From Pelotalea chapellei (lineage in GTDB: Bacteria > Desulfobacterota > Desulfuromonadia > Geobacterales > Pseudopelobacteraceae), in NCBI RefSeq assembly GCF_018531195.1, contig NZ_JAHDYS010000001.1, forward strand, positions 310,001-374,000: 64,000 bases of DNA, given 5' to 3'. The notes beneath the pieces were generated by a model. That model was given only the letters and a program-made list of their open reading frames with translations, made no database searches and had not been told where the DNA came from. The translations under genes were made by a program, and so were the position numbers. Of this stretch, positions 12,200-20,412 are shown piece after piece. Position 1 is the stretch's first letter. Every line of letters begins with the position of its first letter.

Positions 12200-14938
12200 T
12201 TAAATCGATCCGAGAATTCGTGGTGTAATGAATATCAACAGCTCAGTTTTAGTCTTGCTCTTATTATTGGTTTTGAAAAGCTTGCCCAGCAAAGGAACAT
12301 CCATGAGAAATGGAACACCATCATCTGCTTCAGTGTCACTATCTACATAGATCCCACCGATAACTGTTGTCTCACCGTCGCGAAGTAACATCTCGGTAGT
12401 AGCCTGTTTCTTGTTGATCGGCGGAGGGTTACCACCGGCTCCGGGAGAATCATTTTTGGCATCTATTTTCATGCCGATGGTGCCGTTGGCATTAATATGC
12501 GGGGTTACTTCAAGCGAAAGGGCTGCCTCAATAAATTTGGTCTCAACCTTGTCTGAAGTGGAGGAAGTGTAAGGTATTTGCTGCCCCTGAGTGATTTTAG
12601 CTGTTTTGTTGTTCAAGGTTGCTACTTTGGGAGTAGACACAATCTTGATCAGACCGGCGCTGGCAGCTGCATTCAGTCGCATATCCAGCTGTACGTTGCT
12701 ACCTAGAGTACCAAAGGAAATTCCCATATTCCCTCCGGCAGTTGTACCGGTACCAGAGGTGGGCGGTGCGGAAGTCAAACCACCAAAGCCGGTATCCAAA
12801 GAATTTATACCCAGAAATGATGCTGCTGCATCGCGGAAATGCACTCCCCAGTTGACCCCCAAGTTCCGGGAAAAGGTAGATGTTGCTTCTACGATACGGG
12901 CTTCAATCATTACCTGTTTTTCTGGAACATCCAATTGAGAGAGCAATCTCCGCATGTCGTCCAGAGCCTGTGGAATATCTTTTACTATTACCTTGTTGGT
13001 TCGCACGTCCTGGGCGATTGTACCCCGGTCTGTCTTGAGCGATGCAAACTGCGCTGCAATACCGACAGTATCTGCATAATTGACACTGAAGGTTTCGGTT
13101 TTCAATTCAATTGATCTGGTAAGGGCCTTTTTAACCTCTTGCTCTTCCTCTGCCTGAGATTTGAATTTGCCTTTCCCTTTTATAATGATGATGTTGCCAT
13201 CTTCTCGTTTATCTAATCCTTTTGTGTCCAGAATAATATCCAGCGCCTGATCCCATGGGACATTGACCAGTTTGATACTTATGGTGCCAGTTACATCATC
13301 TCCCAGCACAAAGTTTTTGTTACTTACCTCGGACAGCAATTGAAATATCTTGCGCACTTCTGCATCTGCGAATTCGAGTGAAACTTTACGTCCTTTATAT
13401 GTCTTGCCCAATTCAACAAGCTTTACAGGTTCGGCCGCAAGCACATTGCCAAGATCAGAATCAAGTTTGGCGGGAACTTTTGTATTTTTAGATAAAGCTT
13501 CAGGTTGCAACTCCCGAAGATCCGGAGAATTTTTTCCATTTGTGGCCGGGTTTTTAAAGTCCACGTAAAGCATGTCCCCTTCACGATGGAAACTATGAGG
13601 GACTGCTGCACGCAAAGCGATCCTGATTTTAGTGTCATGGCCTTTATTCGTTTTTACCAACAGAGGGGTAATACGCAATACAGGCGAATTAAAAGCCTTG
13701 GTTTCAAGAGAGCGCTGCAATGGTTTTGGAAGGTTTGCATTTTTGATGGGCAGAGTGACAAAACCAGAGGACTGCTCAGGAACGCCAACGGAAACATCCC
13801 CTACTATTTTTACGGAAACTCGTGATATCCCGTCGACAATTTGAAAATCGATCATCTCCACTCCAGCAGATACCGAAGGGATACCGGGTTGTTTTACCGA
13901 TACAGCTTCAAGCTTTTTCTGTTGTTTCGCAGGGTTCGAGTCTGAAGATTTTTCTTGAACAGCGGGTTCAGCAAGTTCGGAGACAGACCTTTTAGTTGGC
14001 TCAGACGGTTGACTAGCTACTTTTACTGGCGCAGTGGGAGGATTCTGGGGGCTGCCATCTTTTACCGTTGACGATGTTCCGTTTAAAGTGACGACAGCAC
14101 CTTCAGCAGATTTCAGAGCAGCAGCATTTAAAAATCCACCATTTACACCGTCAAAAACTATGCGCAATTTTTCCGGATACATTCCTATGCGAGCTGAAGC
14201 GATACCTGCCGAATTGATCGGGATCAGCTTTTCTGCAAGGCCGTTTTTGACATCAAAAAGGTCTACCACAAATCTATCAGGCTTGTTAAGGCGCATCGTT
14301 TTAATTTCGCCAGCACCATTTTCAATGGTCAAAACTATAGAATTATCTTTAACTTTAAGAGACTTTAGTATTCGGTCCACAACTGGTTCAGGTTTAGCGA
14401 TTCCCTCTCCTTGGGGAGTTGTTGTGGCTGGCTGTGTTTGCGGGGTGACTGACAGAGGGGCGCTTACAGAAGAACCAGTCTCGGATTGTGACACTACTGC
14501 AGGAAAAGATATTTTTATTTCACCAGGATTTTCTGGCGAAACAGAAAGAATCGCATCACCATCCTTAAACAACTCAATGTCAAGTCGCGTCATAACGCCG
14601 GCATCAGTATCATATCGATTAGCCGTGACGCTTTTAAAATTGCCTTTGTTGAACACAACTGGGGCCGAAATAACACCCGGAGTGGTCTGGGAAAGATCAA
14701 CAATTAACCGAAGCGGAGCTGAGGTTTTATAACTGGTGTAGGTCGTCGGTGATGACAACTTTACGGTTAGTTCAGGCTGATTACTTTTGCCGCTCAAGAA
14801 GATGCCTTCAACTGAAACGGGCAATTTCTTTGAAGCATCCTGTGCAGAATCGGCTCTCTGAGGAAATCCGCCAGTCAGGCATACAAGAACGAGCAGGGAA
14901 AACGTCAATACAATCGAGTGCCTGGTGATCAACTTCAT
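12200..14938 (-). CDS. pilQ: Type IV pilus secretin PilQ
   Basis: Outer-membrane secretin through which the type IV pilus leaves the cell; 912 aa, long for the family. Signal peptide at 1-32; AMIN-type peptidoglycan-binding domains near 45-150 and 190-285, and a third, more divergent one near 355-470, separated by Pro/Ser/Thr-rich linkers; then the STN/N0 domain (about 515-590, VSLEFADAEVRKIFQLLSE), the N1 repeat (about 610-690) and the secretin core (about 705-912) ending in ELLIFITPRIL. Last gene of the pilM-N-O-P-Q operon, 10 bases after pilP. Expression is expected to depend on the riboswitch upstream of the operon. Confidence 0.95.
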   Translation of the reverse strand: MKLITRHSIVLTFSLLVLVCLTGGFPQRADSAQDASKKLPVSVEGIFLSGKSNQPELTVKLSSPTTYTSYKTSAPLRLIVDLSQTTPGVISAPVVFNKGNFKSVTANRYDTDAGVMTRLDIELFKDGDAILSVSPENPGEIKISFPAVVSQSETGSSVSAPLSVTPQTQPATTTPQGEGIAKPEPVVDRILKSLKVKDNSIVLTIENGAGEIKTMRLNKPDRFVVDLFDVKNGLAEKLIPINSAGIASARIGMYPEKLRIVFDGVNGGFLNAAALKSAEGAVVTLNGTSSTVKDGSPQNPPTAPVKVASQPSEPTKRSVSELAEPAVQEKSSDSNPAKQQKKLEAVSVKQPGIPSVSAGVEMIDFQIVDGISRVSVKIVGDVSVGVPEQSSGFVTLPIKNANLPKPLQRSLETKAFNSPVLRITPLLVKTNKGHDTKIRIALRAAVPHSFHREGDMLYVDFKNPATNGKNSPDLRELQPEALSKNTKVPAKLDSDLGNVLAAEPVKLVELGKTYKGRKVSLEFADAEVRKIFQLLSEVSNKNFVLGDDVTGTISIKLVNVPWDQALDIILDTKGLDKREDGNIIIIKGKGKFKSQAEEEQEVKKALTRSIELKTETFSVNYADTVGIAAQFASLKTDRGTIAQDVRTNKVIVKDIPQALDDMRRLLSQLDVPEKQVMIEARIVEATSTFSRNLGVNWGVHFRDAAASFLGINSLDTGFGGLTSAPPTSGTGTTAGGNMGISFGTLGSNVQLDMRLNAAASAGLIKIVSTPKVATLNNKTAKITQGQQIPYTSSTSDKVETKFIEAALSLEVTPHINANGTIGMKIDAKNDSPGAGGNPPPINKKQATTEMLLRDGETTVIGGIYVDSDTEADDGVPFLMDVPLLGKLFKTNNKSKTKTELLIFITPRILGSI

Positions 14939-14948
14939 AAGGAACTCC

Positions 14949-15512
14949 TTAATATTTCCTGGGAAGGGTAAGCTTAATTATTTCCTTGCGCACCCGTCCA
15001 TTATCATCCTTGAACTGTTCGCGCACTTCAACTCCATTGGTAGTGATCGCTGTAACTCGGCCATTATTCGGCCCCATGGTCATGCCCACCTTCAGTACAT
15101 AACCCTTTCCAGCAGGATCAGTAACCATGGCTTGATTCCCCTTTTCTCCAGTGACAACTCCAATTAGCTTGAACTGACTCACTTCAAAACTGTGAATAGG
15201 CAATCCAGATGTTTTTTTCGTCTTGTCCGCTGTCGGCAGAGTGGGAGCTTTCACAATAACGTATGGTTTGAAGGGATCTTTTTTGGTGCTGAAATCAAAC
15301 TGTGCAGTCGGAGTTGGCAAACTGGCGGCAGAACTTGCTTGACGCTGCACCGCCTTGGCTTGCGGCTTGACAAGCCCTGCTTCGGGTTTGGCAACTGGAG
15401 GTGGTGAAGACTGCTGTTCCGCTTTCTTACAACCTGCGATTAACTGCAGCATCACAGTAAAACCGACGAGAGTTGCAATAACAGACCTATTTAGTCGCAG
15501 GTTTTTTTTCAT
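14949..15512 (-). CDS. pilP: Type IV pilus inner-membrane lipoprotein PilP
   Basis: Pilotin-like lipoprotein of 187 aa that links the PilMNO inner-membrane platform to the PilQ secretin. Signal sequence with lipobox LIAGC (Cys 28), a Pro/Ala-rich flexible linker (about 30-80) and a C-terminal beta-domain containing the conserved FKLIGVVTG and GNQAMVTDPAGKGYVLKVG signature of PilP. The start overlaps the pilO stop by 26 bases, so translation is coupled. Confidence 0.94.
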   Translation of the reverse strand: MKKNLRLNRSVIATLVGFTVMLQLIAGCKKAEQQSSPPPVAKPEAGLVKPQAKAVQRQASSAASLPTPTAQFDFSTKKDPFKPYVIVKAPTLPTADKTKKTSGLPIHSFEVSQFKLIGVVTGEKGNQAMVTDPAGKGYVLKVGMTMGPNNGRVTAITTNGVEVREQFKDDNGRVRKEIIKLTLPRKY

Positions 15513-16092
15513 CCTTTATCTCTTTCTTGTCAAGAAAACGGAACGTGGTGGCAAGACAATTTACCTTTGTCATAGTTCTATTATTCAGATTCTTAATATC
15601 GGCAAATGCAACATTGGTAATATTAACAATCCGCGGAAGGTTGGATACGGCGGCGAAAAAGTTGGCAACACTGTAATACGAACCAGATACGCTGATATCA
15701 ACAGGAACTTCAGAGTAAAAATCTTTAGCACTTTCTGCTTTAGGTCTGAAAACAAGAAAGTCCAAACCAGCGTTCTTTCCCAGGGAAGTGATGCTTGTCA
15801 GCAAAGAAGGTATTTCTTTCGAGTTGGGAAGTTCCGTGAGCGCCTGTTGCAACTCAACATTTAGCTGATCATACTCTTTCTGCAAACGTGGAAGATTAGA
15901 TGCCAACCTGGTTTTTTCATCTATTTCACTCTGAAGTCTTGATAGTTCGGTTTTTAGGTTTTGATGTTCCTTATATTTGGGGACATAAAGAAACCAGATA
16001 AGCCCGGCAGCCTCGAGGATTACAACAGACAGAAGAATAATGATCTTCTGTTTGGTCGGCAACTTGAGTATTTTCTCTATCTGTGGATCCAT
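15487..16092 (-). CDS. pilO: Type IV pilus assembly protein PilO
   Basis: Inner-membrane alignment-complex protein that pairs with PilN. From the ATG at 16092 it has 201 aa: short cytoplasmic end, one transmembrane helix (about 17-38), a coiled coil (about 45-95) and a ferredoxin-like periplasmic domain with the characteristic ISVSGSYYSVANFFAAVSNLPRIVNI. I prefer this start, 19 bases after the pilN stop with an AGGCGGGT site, to an in-frame ATG 48 bases upstream that would overlap pilN. Confidence 0.93.
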   Translation of the reverse strand: MDPQIEKILKLPTKQKIIILLSVVILEAAGLIWFLYVPKYKEHQNLKTELSRLQSEIDEKTRLASNLPRLQKEYDQLNVELQQALTELPNSKEIPSLLTSITSLGKNAGLDFLVFRPKAESAKDFYSEVPVDISVSGSYYSVANFFAAVSNLPRIVNITNVAFADIKNLNNRTMTKVNCLATTFRFLDKKEIKDEKKPATK

Positions 16093-16111
16093 ATTACCCG
16101 CCTGAAAACTT

Positions 16112-16708
16112 TTATTTCGCGGCGGCCGGTGCCGGGGCACCAGCCGCTACAGGTTTTGCTGCGCTCGCAGCTGTCTCCAGCTTACAACTGATATCAAAGC
16201 GCTTAAGCTTATTGCCGCCTGATTCACTTTGCTCAGAAACCAGAAGTTCAACATTCATATAATCGGAAGATGCTTCCAAACTGCGCATGAATGCCGCAAT
16301 CAGATCTTCTGTAAAAGCAAAACCTGAAATCTTTATGTCGGCGCCAGTTTCTGAGTATCCTGTCAACCATAACTGATCAGGTGTGATTTCACTCAGAGTG
16401 GCGAGACGGTGGGCAGGTCCTGATTTGTTCTTGCGCAACTGGGTTAGTACATCCAGCTTTTTCTTAACCTGCTCCTTAAGTGTTTTCAGCTCTTCCAACT
16501 TACCTAGTTTTTTCTTTAGGTCGCTGATTTTATTATTGGCAGTACTAATGTCATTTTTGGTAGCAGCAATCTGTGCTCCATTAATGAAATAAGCTGTGAG
16601 GACTAAAGCAAGAACTAGAAAGACAGAAATTCCAAAGATCGTCAGTTGCTGAACTGCAGTTTCTTTTCTTTTGGCTGCACGAATAGGTAAGAGATTAATT
16701 TTTATCAT
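16112..16708 (-). CDS. pilN: Type IV pilus assembly protein PilN
   Basis: 198-aa inner-membrane protein. It begins with MIKINLLPIRAAKRK, the conserved cytoplasmic tail that docks into PilM, then a transmembrane helix (about 24-46), a coiled coil (about 48-90) and a periplasmic domain. The last 15 residues are an Ala/Pro-rich tail. The start overlaps the pilM stop by 4 bases (ATGA type). Confidence 0.95.
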   Translation of the reverse strand: MIKINLLPIRAAKRKETAVQQLTIFGISVFLVLALVLTAYFINGAQIAATKNDISTANNKISDLKKKLGKLEELKTLKEQVKKKLDVLTQLRKNKSGPAHRLATLSEITPDQLWLTGYSETGADIKISGFAFTEDLIAAFMRSLEASSDYMNVELLVSEQSESGGNKLKRFDISCKLETAASAAKPVAAGAPAPAAAK

Positions 16709-17760
16709 TTGTCCCCTACCCTCCTTGTGGCAAGCCCGACTGTGACAGCCATGAGGGGGCCAATCTCCTGAAGGTATTCAGGATCGAAATCTTTTTCGCT
16801 GTATTTTAATTTTGCAAAAGGATTGCTTACCTCTACCGACAATCCCAGCTTTTCTTTGACTGCAGCCTGGAAGTTATATGTTTTAGAGCAACCGCCGCTC
16901 AGCACAATTTTCATCACCCGATCATCATTGGCGGTGGAATTAAAAAAATCAAGGGACCGCCTGATTTCTTGGGTCATTGATTCATTTACCTTATCAATTA
17001 CATCCATAAGGACATGATTATTAGTTTCTTGGACAAGTAACTTTATGGATTCGGCCTCAACACTGCTGATACCCAGCTGTTTCTGAATTTCGTCCGTGTA
17101 CAGATTACCCCCCATCTGCACATCCCTTGTAAACAGTGTCACACCATCCTTGACCACGTTTATGTTCATCACACTGGCGCCAATATTTACCAAGGCAACA
17201 ATTTCATCGGGGCCTGCGTCGTGGTTGATCTCAAAAGCATTTTGAACAGCAAAAGAGTCCACATCCACGACTGACAGCAACAAGCCTGCGTCGTTAAAAA
17301 CCGCAACATAATCGTTGATGATGTCCTTTTTGCTGGCCACCAGCAGGACATTCATCTTTGTTGGGTCAAGACTATCTGGAGATAGAATTTGAAAATCGAG
17401 GTTAACGTCATTTATATCAAATGGAATGTACTGTTCTGCTTCCCAGGTAATTTGATCTTCAAGCTCCTCGGATGACATTGTTGGAAGTGTGATTTTACGA
17501 ATAATGACAGAGTTGCCCGAGATGGAACAGGCTGCATCTTTTACCTTTATTTCAAGGCTTGACACGAGATTTTTGACTGCAGAGACAATGGAGGCGCTGT
17601 CCATAATGGTATTATCGACAATCGCTTCGGGAGGGAGAGGAACTATACCGAGATTAAGAAGTTGAAAGGAACCTTTGGATTCCTTGAGCTGTACCAACTT
17701 CACAGAGCTTGAGCCGATATCGATCCCAATAACTTCTTTTTTCTTTTTCAATAAAAACAT
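16705..17760 (-). CDS. pilM: Type IV pilus assembly ATPase-like protein PilM
   Basis: Actin/FtsA-like cytoplasmic protein of 351 aa that binds the PilN tail and anchors the alignment complex. Phosphate-1 motif VIGIDIGSSSVKLVQL at residues 11-26, the adenosine-type motif VLSGGCSKTYNF near 288-299. It starts 20 bases after the upstream xre gene and overlaps pilN. Member of the riboswitch-controlled operon. Confidence 0.95.
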   Translation of the reverse strand: MFLLKKKKEVIGIDIGSSSVKLVQLKESKGSFQLLNLGIVPLPPEAIVDNTIMDSASIVSAVKNLVSSLEIKVKDAACSISGNSVIIRKITLPTMSSEELEDQITWEAEQYIPFDINDVNLDFQILSPDSLDPTKMNVLLVASKKDIINDYVAVFNDAGLLLSVVDVDSFAVQNAFEINHDAGPDEIVALVNIGASVMNINVVKDGVTLFTRDVQMGGNLYTDEIQKQLGISSVEAESIKLLVQETNNHVLMDVIDKVNESMTQEIRRSLDFFNSTANDDRVMKIVLSGGCSKTYNFQAAVKEKLGLSVEVSNPFAKLKYSEKDFDPEYLQEIGPLMAVTVGLATRRVGDK

Positions 17761-17780
17761 ATCAGTTTCCCTGTATGTAT

Positions 17781-17987
17781 TCAGGCTTGAAAAACTTTTT
17801 CCTTTTCATCTAAAGAGTACCCCAAGGCGAGTATGATCTTTCGCATTGTTTCCAGGCGGCACTTTTCACCCCGCTCAATTCGATCGATAGTCAGAGGCGA
17901 CACACCGGATTTACGAGCAAGTTCTGACTTGCTGATCAAACGGGATTCGCGGATTGACTTAACCTTATTTTGACTCTTCATAGTCAT
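17781..17987 (-). CDS. Small Xre-family helix-turn-helix regulator
   Basis: A 68-aa protein made up of little more than one Cro/C1-type HTH (SKSELARKSGVSPLTIDRIERGE near 19-41, the pattern recognised in this family). Start could be the ATG at 17987 or 6 bases later at 17981; both have poor ribosome binding sites. It is the first gene of the pilM operon, 20 bases ahead of pilM, and is preceded by an 18-base inverted repeat that might be its own operator. As the only cytoplasmic regulator in the unit it may tune the pilus operon itself. DNA target not determinable here. Confidence 0.85.
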   Translation of the reverse strand: MTMKSQNKVKSIRESRLISKSELARKSGVSPLTIDRIERGEKCRLETMRKIILALGYSLDEKEKVFQA

Positions 17988-18002
17988 ATACCCATTTTAA
18001 TT

Positions 18003-18020
18003 AGATGTTTGGCAACATCT
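18003..18020. repeat. Inverted repeat just upstream of the xre gene, possible operator
   Basis: AGATGTT TGGC AACATCT, a perfect 7-bp inverted repeat with a 4-base spacer, 16-33 bases before the xre start. A TTGACT element (-35-like) lies about 20 bases upstream on the minus strand, so a secondary promoter could overlap it. Position fits an autoregulatory site, but this is inference. Confidence 0.45.
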
Positions 18021-18089
18021 ACCTACAAGTGGGTTCTAAGTCAAGATAATTTTGTATAATTATGCATAATAACATTTGAACGCACAGGT

Positions 18090-18151
18090 TTGTCCTTCTT
18101 GATTGGCTGGGCATCGGGAAACCCATCACCAGCTTGTTACAGAGGACAAGC
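18090..18151 (-). ncRNA. Structured leader between the riboswitch terminator and xre
   Basis: On the transcribed minus strand three nested pairings can form: TTGTCC/GGACAA (18144-18149 with 18090-18095), CCAGC/GCTGG (18129-18133 with 18106-18110) and GGG/CCC (18122-18124 with 18116-18118, i.e. GGGTTTCCC read on this strand). A mutually exclusive hairpin GCTTGT/ACAAGC (18151-18146 with 18137-18132) shares bases with the outer two. It matches no family I can recognise; found by eye. Confidence 0.35.
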
Positions 18152-18228
18152 AAAGAAGAAAAGCAATCATTAGAATTGGCATAAATGTCTCCGAATTTAA
18201 CCTGAGAGCAGAAGCAGTACCATGAACG

Positions 18229-18282
18229 AAAAAAAGCCGAATCGCAGAATCTCTAATAATCAGATATTTCGGCGACCCGGCT
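18229..18282 (-). terminator. Intrinsic terminator forming the riboswitch expression platform
   Basis: AGCCGGGTCGC (18282-18272) can pair along all 11 positions, with two G-U pairs, with GCGATTCGGCT (18245-18235), followed by seven T residues (18235-18229). The upstream arm is also the 3' side of the GEMM aptamer, so ligand-folded aptamer and terminator cannot coexist: binding should prevent termination (an ON switch) for xre-pilMNOPQ. Confidence 0.8.
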
Positions 18283-18350
18283 GTCTCAGAGAGACCCAAT
18301 GGGCTTTCCGTCCCACCCTCGCGGATGGTTTAGTATTGTCGTGTATCAGT
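18261..18350 (-). ncRNA. GEMM-I riboswitch aptamer, cGAMP-type (Ib) signature
   Basis: Read on the minus strand: a P1 side with GATA (18347-18344) matching TATC (18266-18263); the conserved AAACC; P2 formed by CCATCC-GCGA-GGGTGG (18328-18313) with its GNRA tetraloop; the junction GGGACGGAAAGCC; a P3 hairpin with GTCTC/GAGAC; and the 3' AGCCGGGTCGCCG element. This is the order and sequence of the GEMM-I aptamer. Aligned to the V. cholerae Vc2 RNA, the base equivalent to G20 is A (18334), the change that marks 3',3'-cGAMP-selective GEMM-Ib RNAs described from Geobacter. It leads into a terminator and then xre-pilMNOPQ. Together with the terminator, leader and operator-like repeat, this accounts for the 546-base gap between pilX and xre; the remaining part (18390-18533) is A/T-rich and shows nothing else I can name. 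Confidence 0.85.
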
Positions 18351-18358
18351 TTTTTAAC

Positions 18359-18386
18359 GTATTAATAAATTATCAAATTACTCCAA
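18359..18386 (-). promoter_or_regulatory. Candidate promoter for the riboswitch-pilM transcript
   Basis: TTGGAG (18386-18381), a 16-base A/T-rich spacer and TAATAC (18364-18359) on the minus strand; the expected start near 18352 falls a few bases before the P1 helix of the aptamer, which is where a riboswitch transcript should begin. The -35 is a weak match. Confidence 0.4.
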
Positions 18387-18533
18387 GTCTTTGTTTTTAA
18401 ATATTTTTCCATAAAGATGCTTCTATCTACTCGGTCATATAACGACTGCGCTATTAATACTACATCTACAATCAATAAACAAATTTATTTTTATATTTGA
18501 CTTCATGTTTCATGAGCAAATCGTCCTTTTAAA

Positions 18534-19148
18534 TCAATACGCATATAAAACTTCAATATTCGCCTGCGCGGTGGGGTTATTCTGACGCTCCCCCTGGACT
18601 TCAACGCGATAAATGTAGGGGAAATGCTGTGGCGTCAGCACCGTCGACCCTTCTGCCACCCCAGAACCTTCTAATTGCAAACCGCTAACGTCTGAATTAC
18701 CCACGGTAGTATCAACGATCTTGGAGTAGACCCTGAATGGGTTGCCATTGATTGCTTGCAATGTGAGGTTGAGGTCAGGGTTTTTAGTGGCAGATGGGCC
18801 GGCATCGCAGCCGCTTGGCCAATTAGCGGTAGCCTTGGTCAGTTTGCTTTGAAGACAATTTTGAGTAGTTGTGATCTGCAAGTTAACTCCAGCAAATCCG
18901 CTGGTAACGTCGTTAATCAAGGTGGCGCTGGAATAGCCGCGCATGATGAAGGGAAAAATATCTTTGGAGATGATTTCTGACCCACCATAGGAAGCATCCA
19001 AGGCGGTCTTATAGTGTTTCAACTGTCCAGAGACTCGTGTCCCCTGGGTGATCATGTACAGGAGCGCCATTACCATAGTCAACGAGATTAGCGTTAGCAT
19101 CAAAGATGTAACCAATGCTATTCCTTTTTGAGATCGCAACAGCTTCAT
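18534..19148 (-). CDS. pilX: PilX-like minor pilin/pilus assembly protein
   Basis: 204 aa from the ATG at 19148, which has GAGGTGGG upstream and lies 13 bases after pilW. N-terminus MKLLRSQKGIALVTSLML is the PilX pattern: short basic leader, Gly, then a long hydrophobic helix without the usual Glu5 next to it. The helix is followed by an extracellular domain with two cysteines near 98-115. PilX-type minor pilins form, with PilV, PilW, FimT and PilY1, the priming complex at the pilus tip. Last gene of the pilY1 unit. Assignment rests on N-terminal pattern and gene order. Confidence 0.8.
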   Translation of the reverse strand: MKLLRSQKGIALVTSLMLTLISLTMVMALLYMITQGTRVSGQLKHYKTALDASYGGSEIISKDIFPFIMRGYSSATLINDVTSGFAGVNLQITTTQNCLQSKLTKATANWPSGCDAGPSATKNPDLNLTLQAINGNPFRVYSKIVDTTVGNSDVSGLQLEGSGVAEGSTVLTPQHFPYIYRVEVQGERQNNPTAQANIEVLYAY

Positions 19149-19161
19149 GGTACCCACCTCG

Positions 19162-20397
19162 TTACTGATTGGCTGGCAAATTTTTGGGATGGGCAATAAC
19201 ACGGTACACCTTCCATCGGTAGTTCTGCCATCCTGCCGCTGCAATATCGTACATTCCGGCAGTCGCGGGACGCGTTAAACTGGACTCGGCATTATCTCCA
19301 ATTTGAATCGTTGAAGGACTAGTGTAGCCCGGATCGCGGCGTCCCTGCTGTGCCAGGATATAGACCTTGATGATCTTTAAGCTATTCCTGATATTAGGCG
19401 TGATGGTTGACGTGTTATTGGCGGCATTTGCCATGGCGGTCTGTACATCTGTGGAAGAACCAGTCCCGGTCACAGCACTGCCATCTGCATTGGAATAGGT
19501 ATCGAGCATGCCGTCCCCGTTCATATCCCATCCGAGCACCACCTGCATATCGGCAACACAATCCATGATTGGGACATAGTTCAGTTTCCCACCAGACTGA
19601 TTAACTGTCGTTTTGTAAAGAATGCCGGTATTAGGCGCACAGAAAGCTGGAATAGTTGTCGCGTCCTGGGGTCTGGCCACAAAATAGTCACTCCTATTAA
19701 AAGGCATGCGGGGTGCCCCCGCACCATCATCAAGGCCATAGACCGTGTAGACATCGGCGCTAAGCGAGACCAGATGGCTGAAGGCGGTATTACTAAAGGG
19801 ATAATAGAAAGCATTTGGAAGGGTGCCAGGAACCACACTAATCGCTTGGCCTGCGGTACTGATCTGTCTGCGCAGCAACATCACCTTGTCATTAGTTGCA
19901 AAGTTTTCTGCATTGGAAACCCACCTGTTGGGATAAACGTCATTGGAGGTGTAGCGGAGATAGGTCCATTTCTGAGCGGTTCTGTTTCTGGCCACAGTTG
20001 TAGCCTTTATCGCAAGATAATCAGTCGAGGGCAATATGTCGAACAATGGTCCCGTATCACTAGTGTCGGTAACCGCAGCCAGATTATTGCCAGCTACCAG
20101 CGGCCGTGGAACGTTAGTGGCGGCATCATTGTAGGCATTGGCAGGGGCAGCTGCAGCTTCCGAGTAGTCGATCCCCATAGGCTCAGTGTAAAGGCCGTAT
20201 CCAGCCTGCTGAAGGTCGTGGCGCAGTATCTCCAGACCGACTACTCCTTCGATGTTGCTCTCTTCGCTGCGAAACAGCTTCGATGTATGGCTTAAGATGG
20301 CATTGAACGAATTACCGGCAATGATAATGGCAATGATGAAAACGGTCATTGTCATCAGCAATTCTACCAGCGTAAAGCCTTTGTGGTTAATATTCAT
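19162..20397 (-). CDS. pilW: PilW-like minor pilin
   Basis: Prepilin-like protein of 411 aa. The leader is MNINHKG, with the class III cleavage site G/FTLVE followed by a 21-residue hydrophobic helix. The large extracellular domain contains LRHDLQQAGYG (about 58-68), typical of PilW family members. The C-terminus has the IKVYILAQQGRRDPGY motif common in these proteins. Part of the minor pilin set after pilY1 and fimT; 15 bases after pilV and 13 bases before pilX. Confidence 0.88.
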   Translation of the reverse strand: MNINHKGFTLVELLMTMTVFIIAIIIAGNSFNAILSHTSKLFRSEESNIEGVVGLEILRHDLQQAGYGLYTEPMGIDYSEAAAAPANAYNDAATNVPRPLVAGNNLAAVTDTSDTGPLFDILPSTDYLAIKATTVARNRTAQKWTYLRYTSNDVYPNRWVSNAENFATNDKVMLLRRQISTAGQAISVVPGTLPNAFYYPFSNTAFSHLVSLSADVYTVYGLDDGAGAPRMPFNRSDYFVARPQDATTIPAFCAPNTGILYKTTVNQSGGKLNYVPIMDCVADMQVVLGWDMNGDGMLDTYSNADGSAVTGTGSSTDVQTAMANAANNTSTITPNIRNSLKIIKVYILAQQGRRDPGYTSPSTIQIGDNAESSLTRPATAGMYDIAAAGWQNYRWKVYRVIAHPKNLPANQ

Positions 20398-20412
20398 GGG
20401 GAGATGCCTTAC

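Noticed and set aside
18080-18100. CGCACAGGTT on the plus strand, resembling the 5' part of a GEMM aptamer
   Set aside because: No P2 tetraloop stem, GGAAAGCC junction or 3' element follows, so a second aptamer is not supported.
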